Below are positions 42,329 to 52,921 of a DNA stretch of 64,000 nt, piece after piece. The DNA is taken from positions 20,000,001 through 20,064,000 of the forward strand of contig JAWQUS010000002.1 of the NCBI GenBank assembly GCA_036365455.1, written 5' to 3'. Both the position numbers and the translations under genes were made by a program. The DNA is from Macrosoma leucophasiata. Taxonomy: Eukaryota > Arthropoda > Insecta > Lepidoptera > Hedylidae. Under the pieces are notes generated by a model. That model was given only the letters and a program-made list of their open reading frames with translations. It searched no databases and was not told the origin of the DNA. Each line of letters begins with the position of its first letter. Positions within the stretch are counted from its first letter, which is position 1.

Positions 42329-42824
42329 AGAAGACTACCATAGTACTTAAAGCTGTCGCTCGCTTATATTGTAAGTGGTATACCTCAATATTGGAATGCA
42401 AACTAAGTTGGTACACATTAGGTCTACGCCTTCTTGATTCGTCCCATGTGCTGCACAGCTGCATAACCCGTGAAGTATCAAGTTGATGCCACATTACTGT
42501 ATGCCAACCTCTTATGAGACTGCAAGAACAGCTTTCATAAACATTTATTGTTACCATCGGGTAGAGCAGTGTAATGAGGAACGATGCGTTCCGCGGCATT
42601 AGGTATGCGCGGTGCGAGTGAAGTTAGCTGTGGCTGTGTGACGAATTGCGTGACGCCCGTTACGTCACCGCCGGGTAACGCGTGACCAATGGCGGACCTT
42701 TACCGCGCTTTCATACGTTTCAGTAATACTGACTGATATTTCTTATACCACTATTTTAAGTCCCTTTTGTTTTAGTATTTAGATACGTAAGTTTTAATAT
42801 ATTTATATCGCGTATGTATATCTA
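42329..42824. other. Unrecognised sequence
   Basis: A 114-codon minus-strand frame (42255-42599) overlaps the Helitron and has no domain signal. Confidence 0.4.
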
Positions 42825-43719
42825 TACTATACTAGCAATAGCGAAGTTACCAGGGATTAGGGACCTTTTATTAAAGTTGAACATCATATGGGGTGATTTG
42901 CCGTAATCGCCACGCTTGGCATGTAGGTTGGCCATCGCAGTGGCGGCAATTTCAAAATATGTATATTTAATTTGATTTATGTGATTTATTTGTTTATGTT
43001 CATTTTTGTGTAGGTAATTATAAATGAATATAAATTTTATTTTAATACATTGCATTTTATTTATTTCTCAATTTTTTGTATCCAACTATACTTAAATCTT
43101 TCAAAACAGGTATTCATATCGGGACGAATCGCCCTATAATAATAAAAATATGGGGTGATTCGTCCCGCGGACCGAATAGCATCCAGAAGGCATTGTTAGG
43201 CGTTTCGGTCCCCGGACCGAAACAAGAGCGGAGCGAAACGCCCTAAAACCCGACGCTGCTGCCCCTCCCGCTTACGTATACCGCCAACGTTCTACTTGAC
43301 TTGTTCTTCGAGCTATGCCCCTGCTCACTACCACTACTATTATACTGTTGACACATGATTTGACCGCCATTGTTCGGTTGACTAGTCAGTCAACTGCGAG
43401 ACCGAATCATAAATGAGGAGATCCGCATGAGAACCAAAGTATCCAACATAGCTCATCAAATGGCGAAACTTAAGTGGTAGTGAGCAGGGGCATAGCTCGA
43501 AGAACTGACGGCCGTTGGGGTAGAAGAGTTATCGAGTGACGACCGCGTAACGTAAAAAGAAGCGTAGGCAGGCCTGCCACTAGGTAGTCCGATGACCTGG
43601 TGAAGGTCGCTGGAAGAAGGCGTCCCAGGACCGGTCGTTATGATAATATTTGGGGGAGGCCTTTGTCCAGCTGTGAACGTCTTTTTGCTGAAATTATGTT
43701 GATAATTGTACTATACTAG
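42825..43719. mobile_element. RTE copy with inverted 5' segment (twin priming), 11-bp duplication
   Basis: The TACTATACTAG duplication is at 42825-42835 and 43709-43719. Within it, 42836-43396 is the RTE 5' region on the minus strand (matching RTE positions of about 11215-11424) and 43394-43708 is the RTE 3' end on the plus strand (matching about 14041-14352), joined at CTGC. This order is the signature of twin-primed reverse transcription. The minus-strand 77-codon frame (42822-43055) still reads like the RTE leader. An unrelated segment (about 42956-43237) interrupts the inverted part. Confidence 0.83.
42956..43237. mobile_element. Unidentified insertion inside the twin-primed RTE
   Basis: About 280 bases interrupt the inverted RTE segment. 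It carries two inverted repeats: GGGACGAATCGCCCTA near 43120 with its partner ending at 43167, and a 10-bp-armed palindrome at 43202-43223. No duplication was resolved, so the element class is unknown. Confidence 0.55.
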
Positions 43720-43995
43720 AACAATTTTTAACATGAACCCGATGATTTGGTTCTTTTTCAACTTCCGTATTCTCAAGACAGCTTGTTTAATTACCTTCAA
43801 TGTAGCTCGCTAACTTAAAAACTTTGAAAAGATAAGGTTAAGTTTACATAAGTTGAGAGTTTCTATTTTTGAAAGTTCCCAATTGGTTTTAACATTAGTT
43901 GTTTAGTTTAAACCATCACGCATTCAGTCATAGACTACATACTTACCTAATGGAATGACGTGAGTTTAAATTATCTTTTTTTTATATAAACTACA
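43720..43995. other. Unrecognised sequence
   Basis: No features seen. Confidence 0.4.
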
Positions 43996-44467
43996 TTTTT
44001 TTTTATGTAATGGATGTGGCACACAATCATGCAGTTCACATTAATGTTAAGTGATGACTTCTTCTTCTTCTTATATAAAATACGCTTACACTCACAGCCC
44101 CACAGTAGGTATAAACCTGTGTCGTGGGTGCCGTTGTACACATTCAACACATACACAAACACCCAGACCCGAAACAAATATCTGTAGGCCATACAAATAT
44201 TTGTCCCGGTGCGGGGATCGAACCCGCGACCCTTCGAATCAAACGATGGTTTCACACCGCTGGACTAACCGGGTCGTCAAATTATGTCAATGGCCAATTT
44301 TATTACGTTATGCGTTATATTGATCCTGATAAAAATATGACAACGCAATAGCCGAGTGATGACTGTAGCCTATAGACACCCACACAAAGACCAAGGTCAA
44401 AATGCAGACGCGTTACTCCTGAGGCCTGAGGTGTTATGCCTCTGTGCCAAAAATTACAGGCCCGACA
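43996..44467 (-). repeat. Family A1 copy split by SINE B
   Basis: Family A runs 43996-44059 and resumes at 44355-44467 after a SINE B insertion. The A copy is also 5' truncated. Confidence 0.82.
44060..44354 (-). mobile_element. SINE family B, 10-bp duplication, nested in family A
   Basis: Flanked by AGTGATGACT at 44050-44059 and 44355-44364. On the minus strand the tRNA-like head (44205-44277) has GACCCGGTTAGTCCAGCGG and the B-box GGGTTCGATCCCCGC, followed by a body with CAAATATTTGTATGGCCTAC and an end with GTGAGTGTAAGCG and TTC-type repeats. About 77 bases (44278-44354) lie between the head and the duplication and are absent from other B copies. Confidence 0.85.
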
Positions 44468-45117
44468 AGTGAATTGTTAATTGTCTCATTTCTGATTTTA
44501 ATATGTTTCTTTTTTTGGAGAAAGCTTAAATGCGATTTTCAGTTTAACACTGAGTTACAACACTATTTCAAATAGCTGCAACATAGTCACAGTTTTCCAT
44601 TTCACAGTCAAGTCACGTTTTTTTTTGCTGACTTTGGTGCGAGAGATATTAACGCAGTGATAAATGTGATAACGTCCGTGACGTTACCGTTGACTGACAC
44701 TCGATCAATGGCTCTTTGTGAATTGAACATGAATTCTTGCGTAAAAAATGTACTTCAAAGTCACTTTTAAAGTTACTTAAATATTACGTTAATGTTTAAT
44801 GGATTTCTTTATTTGTTCTCAGGGTTTGAGTCTTCTGTCTCCCGTCTTAAGAAGCGTCTAAGGAACTACACTACATCGAGTTCGAAGAAGATCTCCGTGT
44901 ACATGTGAAAGAAAAAAAAACCTCAAAATTAAAGATCTGGCCAGAAGGCCGCCGACGTGACGTGGCGGGCTGGACAGCGACGCGACGATGAGTAGGGCTT
45001 AATGACAGTACGAGTGACATAATCTCGTCTTAGAAAAAAAGAAATACTTTTTTTTTAAATACTTACATTATATCAAGAATAAAAAATAAAAGAAAAAAAA
45101 CATTTTAGCAACATTTT
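44468..45117. other. Unrecognised sequence
   Basis: No gene or repeat recognised. Confidence 0.4.
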
Positions 45118-45306
45118 GACGACCCGGTTAGTCCAGCGGTGTGTCGAAGGGTCGCGGGTTCGATCCTCGCACCGGGACAAATATTTGTATGGCCTACAGA
45201 TATTTGTTTCGGGTCTAGGTGTTTGTGTATGTGTTGTATGTGTACAACGGCACCCACTACACAGGTTTATAACTACTGCGGGGCTGTGAGTGTAAGCGTT
45301 TTTTTT
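45118..45306 (+). mobile_element. SINE family B, small deletion in the head
   Basis: GACGACCCGGTTAGTCCAGC, then the B-box, body and GTGAGTGTAAGCG end. About 17 bases of the head, between the A and B boxes, are missing compared with the copy at 54856. Confidence 0.82.
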
Positions 45307-45565
45307 CATGGAAATATTTTTGATATAGGTAAAATCATATTAATATTAAGTTGGACTACAACGGAACATAGAATATGTGTCTGTTACACCACAGCAAACC
45401 GTATGAGCGAGGAGCGAAGTAAATGCTGTGACGAATGTGATGTCCGTAACATTGCGCCAACGTTGCTGTGGAGATTTACTACACCGCATTTAAACTACTT
45501 AAAATTGATGAGACTACATAAAAGTAATAATGAATTGGTAATCTTAAGAACTCATTGCGGTCTAT
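45307..45565. other. Unrecognised sequence
   Basis: Nothing recognised. The 175-codon frame at 45139-45666 crosses SINE B and family A and is not a gene. Confidence 0.5.
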
Positions 45566-45833
45566 ACAAAAGCATGCAGTTCACATTGATGTTAAGTGAT
45601 AACTGCAGCCTACAGACACCCACACAAAGACTAGAGGTCAAAATGCAAATGCGTTACCACTCCTGAGGTCTAAGATGTTATGCCTTTGTGCTAGAAGTTA
45701 CAGGGCCGTACATTACCGGAACCTGACCGGAACACGATAGTGTAGAACACTACCATTTAGCGGCAAGTATATTAGGTAATGCGGTGGTGCCTACGCCCGC
45801 GAGCTCCGTCACTGGAGCTCTACCACAGTAAAA
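45566..45833 (-). repeat. Repeat family A copy, subfamily A1
   Basis: Minus-strand copy with the 5' end GAGCTCTACCACAGTAAAA and highly similar landmarks. It lacks the T-rich tail. Confidence 0.78.
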
Positions 45834-45836
45834 CTC

Positions 45837-45877
45837 AGCCTTGAGTTCTCTTTGACGTCAAAAAAAAACTCAAGGCT
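45837..45877. repeat. Short hairpin
   Basis: AGCCTTGAGTT and AACTCAAGGCT are 11-bp reverse complements 19 bases apart. Confidence 0.75.
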
Positions 45878-45881
45878 ACGT

Positions 45882-46000
45882 CGGCAACTGCTCGGCAACT
45901 GCTCGGCAACTGCTCGGCAACTGCTCTGATGGTCCAAATGTTTGTAAACGACCCTAATCACTTTGCATCAGGTGGCCTGTCTGCTTGTCTGTCAAGCTTT
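45882..46000 (+). repeat. Family J copy starting with an 11-bp tandem repeat
   Basis: Four exact units of CGGCAACTGCT at 45882-45925, followed by family J sequence (CATCAGGTGGCCTGTCTGCT). The tandem unit itself belongs to the family J sequence. Confidence 0.65.
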
Positions 46001-46235
46001 TGACATAATAATCAAGTTAATCTGATTCACCAGACGTGTTGCCACTATTTGGTCCCATGGTCTTTAGTCTCTGTGCTAGAAATCACAGGACCGCACTGAG
46101 ATGTGCATTCCATGTACTCAAATAGATAGAGCTCACCTCACCACCTTATAGAAAAAGGAACTGAAATATTTACTTTTCTTTTGAATGTTAATTATTTGAA
46201 ATTAAAGGTTTAATTAATTCTTATTTTACGTATTT

Positions 46236-46601
46236 CGAAGCGCGCATGGTCCCGCGGCTGGTGTAGATCGGAAGCAATCTACTAGGTTAAGCGATACGGG
46301 CGCGGTCGGGTATGTGATGGGTGAACACTACTGATAAATTAAAATGCGCATTTTCGTGCTTCAGAGGGCACGTCAAGCCGTCGGTCCCGGTTGCTATCGA
46401 TAGATAGCAGTCGTTAAACCTTGTCTGAGGCCTTATGGGCGATGTGAAAACACCCGACAACGTTTTGGCCACTAACACTTATCTCCACCAACTCGCATTG
46501 GAGCAGCGTGGTGGAGTAAGCTCTAGGCCTCCTCCCAAGAAGGGGAGAGACTCGTGCCCAGCAGTGGGACGTATCAAGGGTTGCCACTATTATTATTATA
46601 A
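46236..46601 (+). mobile_element. SINE family C, full length, 8-bp duplication
   Basis: A 366-bp copy flanked by ACGTATTT at 46228-46235 and 46602-46609. The 5S-like block is diverged (GCGCGGTCGGGTATGTGATG). Confidence 0.82.
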
Positions 46602-46748
46602 ACGTATTTGTAAAGAAAACAAGTACCCCAAACCAATCCTATCGCGAGATATTGAGATAGGCTCTGCCCGTTTTTCCTAAAATAATGTACGCCACTAAAT
46701 TACCACCTCACTTTAGAGAGAGAGCAAAAACTGAGCGCACAACATCGC

Positions 46749-47004
46749 ATTAGCGGTAGAGTTCCAGCTTTGGAGCTCGAGGGAGTAGGCAACATCGCAC
46801 TATCTAATCTATCTGTCATCAAATAGTAGTGTTCAGCACTATCGTGGACCGATTATATGGCAATGTATGGCCGCTTAATTAACCATAATCAAAGCAAAAC
46901 AAGTTAAACCTCGAGGGTGTCAATGTATCTGCATTTTGTCCTCCGGTTTTTGTGAAGGTAGATGTCTATTATTGTCTATAGGCTGGAGTGTTCATTTATC
47001 ATCT
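46749..47004 (+). repeat. Repeat family A copy, A2 type, no tail
   Basis: Diverged copy from TAGCGGTAGAGTTCC to the TCATTTATCATCT region; it ends where a Helitron begins. Confidence 0.65.
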
Positions 47005-47005
47005 A

Positions 47006-47431
47006 CTGGCTGTTGCCCGCTGCTTCGCCCGCGTGGATGTCGTTTTATAAATAACTAAGTAGCAAATTAAATGCGCGTTTCCGTGCTTCGGAGGGCACGT
47101 TAAGCCGTCGGTCCCGGTTGCTATCGATAGATAGCAGTCGTTTAACCTTGTCGGAGGCCTTATGGGTGGTTTGAAAACGTCCGGCCCACCTCCACCAATC
47201 CGCATTGGAGCAGCGTGGTGGAGTAAGCTCCAGGTCTCCCCCCTCCCCCAAAAAAAGGGGAGAGACTCGTACCCAACAGTGGGACGTATAATGGGTTGCC
47301 ATTATTAAGAAGCCTGTGTTCTTTCTCAAAATCAGCTCTATCTCTGTACCAAATTTCATTAAAATCGGTTCAGTCGTTTGATCACAGGCAGACAGACAGA
47401 GTTACTTACGCATTTATAATATCAGTAGGGA
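47006..47431 (-). mobile_element. Helitron interrupted by a truncated SINE C
   Basis: CTGGCTGTTGCCCGCTGCTT begins the reverse-oriented Helitron. Its other half (TCTCTGTACCAAATTTCATT, then the GCATTTATAATATC terminus) follows the SINE at 47061-47307. Confidence 0.65.
47061..47307 (+). mobile_element. SINE family C, 5' truncated, nested in a Helitron
   Basis: Starts within the body (AAATTAAATGCGCGTTTCCG) and runs to the CAGTGGGACGTATAATGGG tail. The 5S-like head is missing, consistent with incomplete reverse transcription. Confidence 0.78.
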
Positions 47432-48139
47432 AGTAGGGATGTGAACTGCATTCAGTGAGTGTAAATGCCAATATAACATAAAAAATATCGATAGGGAATG
47501 TAGTAGTAGTGCCTTCGCCTACGCCTATGAGCGCCGTACCTGTATACGTTAAAAATAAGTTTAAAAAATTCAATGGTGTTTTTATTTTCAGCATCATAAG
47601 CTTGTACACAAACCAATATACGAAATAAACTGTTTCGATTCCGCGAAGATCTACTCAAAAGAATCCCATTGTGTCAGCCCATTCATCCGGCTCTCCAGAT
47701 ATATTAGTGGCGGCGGCTTATCGAGAGCCTGAACGAATGGCTGTCATATCTCGCTGCCGGCTTAGCTGCGTTACAAACCACATTGCAATCCACGTGGAAA
47801 TGTAAATGAAATTGAACTCTATACATCTGTCAAATAAGAAGACAATTTCAACTAAAACGATGGAGGCACGAAATAAATTCAGTTCAAATATTATTTATTT
47901 GGGTAATTGTGTGTACCTTTGTGGATATGTGGTGGTATGTTTGATGCTATTAGTTCGGACTTATAAAGCGAGAGATTATACAAGAGACGCATTTGATGCA
48001 ATACCGATATTTACCAACCCAGTTGAATGACTACCCGCTGTACTTATTTCGTTGAACAATAATAACTCAGGTATAAAACACTTAGCAGCACCATATTCCT
48101 GAGTTGGCCACCAGAGCAACCTAGTAATATGGCTTAGTG
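47432..48139. other. Mostly unrecognised sequence
   Basis: A trace of family A (GCCTACGCCTATGAGCGCCG, near 47515) is possible. Nothing else recognised. Confidence 0.4.
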
Positions 48140-48376
48140 TATCATCATCATCATATCAGCCGAAAGATGTCCACTGCTGGACCAAAGCTACCCCATAAGG
48201 GGGATATGCCATAATCGCCACGCTTGGCACACGGATTGACGGTAATTTTATCGCAGGACGCTGCTGCCCATCTTACGATATTGCACTTACTACCACCCAC
48301 CTCATTGGAAAGGTTTGACTGCCATTGTACTGTTGACTGACTGCACTAGTGGAAAAATTATCTCCCAGTAGAAGAA
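48140..48376 (-). mobile_element. Internally deleted RTE derivative
   Basis: An ATC-rich tail is at the left, then the reversed RTE 3' end (AGATGTCCACTGCTGGACCA), joined through CCCCATAAGGGGGATATGCC to the reversed RTE 5' region (CGCCACGCTTGGCACACGGA, then GACTGACTGCACTAGTGG). Nearly the whole coding region is missing. The junction matches 34306-34470. Confidence 0.78.
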
Positions 48377-48667
48377 AAATAGTAGCTAGTGGGGTCGTTA
48401 CTTCCCGGCGCGGCGCCACGTGTACCCTATACAGCTATAAATATGTAAGTACTAAGACACAAACAATGGATACATCCTGTTTCGGAAAAAGTAATTTACC
48501 TGTAAAAACTAAAATGAAAAACTGATGTGACTATAGTGATGGATTTCGAGCCACCAAATGACCTTATCCGTCGCTTAGTTTCCATATTCAAGAGGCAACT
48601 TATTTCCAGCTTACCTAAGTACTCCTTTAAAGCAGTTTGTCACGTCAAGGCTACAGCTAATCTATGG

Positions 48668-48724
48668 CTGTATCCCAAACCCATATATATCTATGGATAT
48701 ATTGTATATGGGCTTGGGATACAG
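48668..48724. repeat. Hairpin with 20-bp arms
   Basis: 48668-48687 and 48705-48724 are reverse complements with one mismatch (core CTGTATCCCAA), with a 17-base AT-rich loop. Confidence 0.85.
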
Positions 48725-48771
48725 TTTAAAACTTTGATTTCAAAATCCTGTCTGCATTTTCAGCTCCAGAT

Positions 48772-49005
48772 AATATCCGACCTATCTGCTGCCAAATTGA
48801 GTTCAGCAGTATCGTGTTCCGTTAAGATGGTAATGTATGGCCCCGTTTTCAGTATCATAGATGCAAAACTAGAAAAAGTTGGATTACAGCTCATCTCAAG
48901 GGTGGAAATTTAATTTTGTTGCTATTGTATTTTAACGTCTGATTTTCATGTATAAAATTTTTGTAGAAAATTGAATGCTTGTTTTCCACCTCCATTACAC
49001 AAAAC
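48772..49005 (+). repeat. Repeat family A copy, heavily diverged
   Basis: CAGCAGTATCGTGTTCCGTT, ATGGTAATGTATGGCCCCGT and the end CCACCTCCATTACACAAAA are preserved; the middle is altered. Confidence 0.5.
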
Positions 49006-49465
49006 TCGTCACATCTAGACATGGATTAGTTTATGTTAACAATGAAGGGAGTAATTTCATGGGCCTTTAACCTCTATTTATAGGTGGTATATAGGTGGTT
49101 AATTTACATAAAATTATTATTTTAGTTAATTATTTAGGTACCTACTTACTTTGTTTCTATTTTTTATTTCATCTTTTATCTTTAATCTTTTTAAAATTTA
49201 ATTTTGTTGTGTATACATACTGTACATATGTGTCCTGGCTAAGCGCTAAATAAAATTTTAATTTTAATTTATTTATACTTTCAACGTCACTTGACCAGCC
49301 CAGTAAAATTGTAAAAAAACGCGTTAAAAAATAAAACAACAAGTTTTATCACAAACGAAGAAGCCGCTATCTCGAGAGCTGGTGAACCCGGTGTTTGATC
49401 GTCTGAGCGCGCAATAGGGATGTTATAGTTATAACATTTCTTATTGGTTTGGGGATACGGATATA
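49006..49465. other. Unrecognised sequence
   Basis: AT-rich. A possible LINE 3' tail (GCTAAATAAAATTTTAATTT near 49245) is too short to assign. Confidence 0.4.
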
Positions 49466-49659
49466 TAAAAAAATACGCTTTCACTCACAGCTCCATATTA
49501 GGTATTAAGTAAACCTGTGTCGTGGATTCCGTTGTACACATATAACCCCGAAACAAATATCTGTAGGCTATACAAATATTAGGTCCCAGGGCGGGGATCG
49601 AACTCGCGACCCTTCGAATCAAACGGTGGTTTCACACCGCTGGACTAACCGGGTCGTCA
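49466..49659 (-). mobile_element. SINE family B
   Basis: Reverse copy: ACGCTTTCACTCACAGCTCC tail region, GGGATCGAACTCGCGACC B-box and CTGGACTAACCGGGTCGTCA head. Confidence 0.8.
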
Positions 49660-50219
49660 GCGACATATATGATCAATATTGTACCAGTTTCGTTTACAGA
49701 TATGAAATTATTTCGAGTTATCTGGTAGTTTTGGATATTACATTTACGTAGAAAGAATGGTCGAATAAAACAATTTTATTTTATTTGTAACTTTTAGTTA
49801 TTTCATCGTCTTGATTAAAAAATTACTAAATTCAGCGACACAGCAGAACGCATTCCAGCATACGCAAGTAAATTATAATACCTACTATTCAATCGTATAG
49901 GCACTTGTTCAAATAAAAACTGTGTTAATACGTCTTATTAAGACTGCATTAATGTAAATTTATCTGACAGTTTCTGTACGGATTCTGTTACAGTTACGGA
50001 TACAAAATATTTCACATATCCGGTAGTTTCAGATACGGTTACGGAGCTCCAAGACATCCCTAGCATACAAACGCTCCTTATCTAATGCGTTCTCCGCGCC
50101 AGCGTATCTAAGTTCTGACGATTTGTAACTTTGCCCGATAATGTTGGTCCTTCGTGTAACCGTTTTTTAAACAAACATTAAAGAATTGTTTTGGTGTAAG
50201 TTAGATTTTATATCCGCCG
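49660..50219. other. Unrecognised sequence
   Basis: No features seen. Confidence 0.4.
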
Positions 50220-50510
50220 TTTTTTACTGGTGGTAGGGCTCCAGTAACGGAGCTCGCGGGCGTAGGCACCACCGCATTACCTAATATACTTGCCGCTAAA
50301 TGGTAGTGTTCAGCACTATCGTGTTCCGGTCAGGTGGTAATGTAAGGCCCTGTAATTTCGGGCACAGAGGCAAAACACCTTAGGCCTCAGGAGTGGTAAC
50401 GCATCTGCATTTTGATCGTGGTCTTTGTGTGGGTGTCTAAAGGCTGCAGTCACCACTTAACATCAATGTGAACTGCATGCTTGTTTGCCACGTCCATTAC
50501 ATAAAAAAAA
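50220..50510 (+). repeat. Repeat family A copy, subfamily A1, full length
   Basis: From TTTTTTACTGGTGGTAGGGC to the CATTACATAAAAAAAA tail. It is among the best preserved copies. Confidence 0.82.
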
Positions 50511-50657
50511 GATGTATTGGCCATATCTCGTATAGAGTGATGTAATTAATTGTAACCCTTTTATGTCTACGTAAAGGATTTGGGGTAAACATGTGCGTTT
50601 GACTTATTTCAAAAACATTAATGAAGTCCTTTACCACATTTTCACAATTATTGCATA

Positions 50658-50871
50658 CTAGCTGTTGACCTCGGCTTCGCCCGCGTGGATGTCGTTTAAA
50701 AAGTAGCCTATGTTCTTTCTGCCAAATTTGGTACAGAGATAGAGTTGACAAAGTCAACTCTGTACCAAATTTCATTAAAATCGGTTCAGTCGTTTGGACG
50801 TGAAAAGGTAACAAACAGACAGACAGACAAAGTTACTTTCGCATTTATAATTTATTAGGGATTTGACGGAA
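50658..50871 (-). mobile_element. Non-autonomous Helitron with internal inverted duplication
   Basis: CTAGCTGTTGACCTCGGCTT at the left to ATTTATTAGGGA at the right, flanked by A and T (reverse orientation: TCCCTAATAA...CTAG). The inverted duplication at 50724-50772 is absent from the related copy at 59789. Confidence 0.75.
50724..50772. repeat. Inverted duplication inside a Helitron
   Basis: AAATTTGGTACAGAGATAGA opens the left arm (50724-50749). The right arm (50753-50772) is its reverse complement except for a 6-base deletion. Confidence 0.88.
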
Positions 50872-50887
50872 GATAGATTATATAATA

Positions 50888-50930
50888 CGATGGTACCAAT
50901 GGCCTCGAGCACCGTCATCGGAACTTCACC
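50888..50930 (-). repeat. Family A fragment
   Basis: GATGGTACCAATGGCCTCGA and CACCGTCATCGGAACT weakly match the 5' end of family A. Confidence 0.35.
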
Positions 50931-51424
50931 TTATGTGTCGTAACATTCACAACTCAGAACCTGTACCTTCCAAACTTCAAGTATAATCAGCAGTAATTGG
51001 AAAAGTCCATTCTATGCTCATGAGAGCAATGTACTTTTCCGATGACAGTCACTGTTGTCGTTCTAAAGCGTCCGTAGGGACCAACTTTTTCCTTTCACAT
51101 CTCCGCTAAGTTTTATTGGACGTATGACGCCGGTGAACGTCCAGAGCGGAACTTCGCGAAGGAAACTTTGATATTCTTAGATATTAATTGTAAGTATGTA
51201 CAAGTTTCATTAGTATTGGGAACTAAATTCGGAGAAAGAAAACTCTTTATCAGATTTCGGTTCGAAAATCCATAATGGGTTGAATGCCCGGATCAAACGA
51301 ATTAGTTGTATGTAGCCTTCGATGATTATTTATAGTAACAAAAGTTACTACTCTAGCCGTTGTGGTATTTAAAGGAGGTGACTAAATACCTAAAATATTT
51401 AAACATGATTGGTGAAATATTGAG
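50931..51424. other. Unrecognised sequence
   Basis: No features seen. Confidence 0.4.
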
Positions 51425-51560
51425 AGATTCCTTCAGGACTGGCAGCGCGTTGGTTACTGCCTTGGTGTTTCAAATGTTAGAGGCGACGCGGACGGTGTCC
51501 ATATAACTCAAAGGGAGTTGCCAACGAGTTGCCAGCCCTATATAAATGTTTACCCCTTCA
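51425..51560 (+). repeat. Repeat family J relic
   Basis: GACTGGCAGCGCGTTGGTTA and CTGCCTTGGTGTTTCAAATG match the start of family J; the right half has diverged. Confidence 0.45.
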
Positions 51561-51671
51561 GTGTGATGCCATCAATTTTTCTCAAGTTCTAGAAAACTTT
51601 AGTAAATTTGTACTCAATACTAGATACTAAAAAACTCTTTACTATCAGCATCTTTCCTAATACCTATATTT

Positions 51672-51838
51672 AAAGCCCCTTAATAACTGATACAGAGACA
51701 TAACAATCAAGGTCTTCAGAAGTGGCAAAATATCTGCATTTTGACCTCTGATCTTTGTGTAAGTATCTATAGGTTACAGTCATCACTTAGCATCAATGTG
51801 AACTGCATGATTGTTTGCCACCTTCATTACATAAAAAA
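51672..51838 (+). repeat. Repeat family A copy, A2, 5' truncated
   Basis: TAATAACTGATACAGAGACA to the tail CATTACATAAAAAA. Confidence 0.72.
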
Positions 51839-52445
51839 GTACCAGAGCTTATAAATATGATTAAGCTTTGAAGTTTCCCATGCTTACTTTTGGATGTCGA
51901 TCTATAAATATTTCAAATAAGTACGTCAAATATAATATATGTAGCTTATTACCAATAAGTGTCGAGGAACGATAAATGAAATTGCCAAATCATCACGTAC
52001 ATACGTAATCGAAATTCATTTAATTCCTGTGCACACTGATCCTCTCTAAGCCAGAGTTATCGAGGTCACTATTTACATATCTAAAGTAAACAAAAAAAAA
52101 ATGTTTGTTAATACTTAACATGTTTGTGTGCACACGCGGTACCCTGGGAACTGGTCGTTTCGTTTTGCACATGGCGTTGTTTGCGTTCGGTTTTTTCTAG
52201 CAGGAAATCGACTTACAGTACTTTGGTGTCCTGGGAGTGATATTTGAGATGAGAATTGAGATACGATGTGAAAAGCCGTTGACAATCACTTGGATAACAG
52301 CTGCAAATCGTAAAGTCAAAAAGGATGGTAGTTTATGGCCTCAAATGAGATGTTTACCCATTGTAAATGTATACCTACTTTTTTTATGATATGATATTGA
52401 TGACATTTTATTTTTACTTGTTTTGTTATATTTCCTTTTTTTTTT
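51839..52445. other. Unrecognised sequence
   Basis: No features seen. Confidence 0.4.
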
Positions 52446-52640
52446 AGAATAGAATAGAATAGTAAATCTTTATTTGTAACAACAACTTAGAACTAAGTAA
52501 AACTAAGAACATAAATTTATCATAGTTGTTACAAAAAGATCCCCAATTCAGCATAAAGCCGCTCTTACGAACGGCGCTGGTCTTCCACTGAGGCCAATTT
52601 TGTGACATATAGCACCTAAATTACGCCAGCAAAACGTCTT
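52446..52640 (-). mobile_element. 3' end of a CR1-type LINE, minus strand
   Basis: A TAGAA short tandem repeat at the left is followed by AGTAAATCTTTATTTGTAAC and a UTR containing GCGCTGGTCTTCCACTGAGG. A short repeat tail after an AATAAA-type signal (read on the minus strand) fits a CR1-group LINE 3' end. No coding part remains. Confidence 0.5.
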
Positions 52641-52813
52641 ATATCATTTACATACCTTGCAAACACACACATAATGCAGTCAAACGAATAAGTCAGTAGG
52701 TACCTATCTATTTACTAAATAAACACATTATTAATAAAATACTTAGTCCTAAAGCATATTTTGTTATAAGACTACCCATCTTTCTACGTTTCTTTCTCTA
52801 TTAAAATAAGGAA

Positions 52814-52921
52814 CTAGCTGACACTTATTGGTGAAAACCTCATAAAAAATCGTGCAGTAGTCTTTGAGTTTATCGCGAACAGACAGACAGGTGGACAGAC
52901 ACTTTGTATAATAAGTAAAGA
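52814..52921 (-). mobile_element. Very short Helitron
   Basis: 108 bp: CTAGCTGACACTTATTGG to ACTTTGTATAATAAGTAAAGA, flanked by A and T; in reverse it starts TCTTTACTTATT. Confidence 0.55.

Noticed and set aside
44205..44277. Candidate tRNA gene
   Set aside because: It is the head of SINE B, repeated at four other places with the same downstream body.
45139..45666. 175-codon frame
   Set aside because: It spans SINE B, intervening sequence and family A, so it is a chance frame through unrelated repeats.
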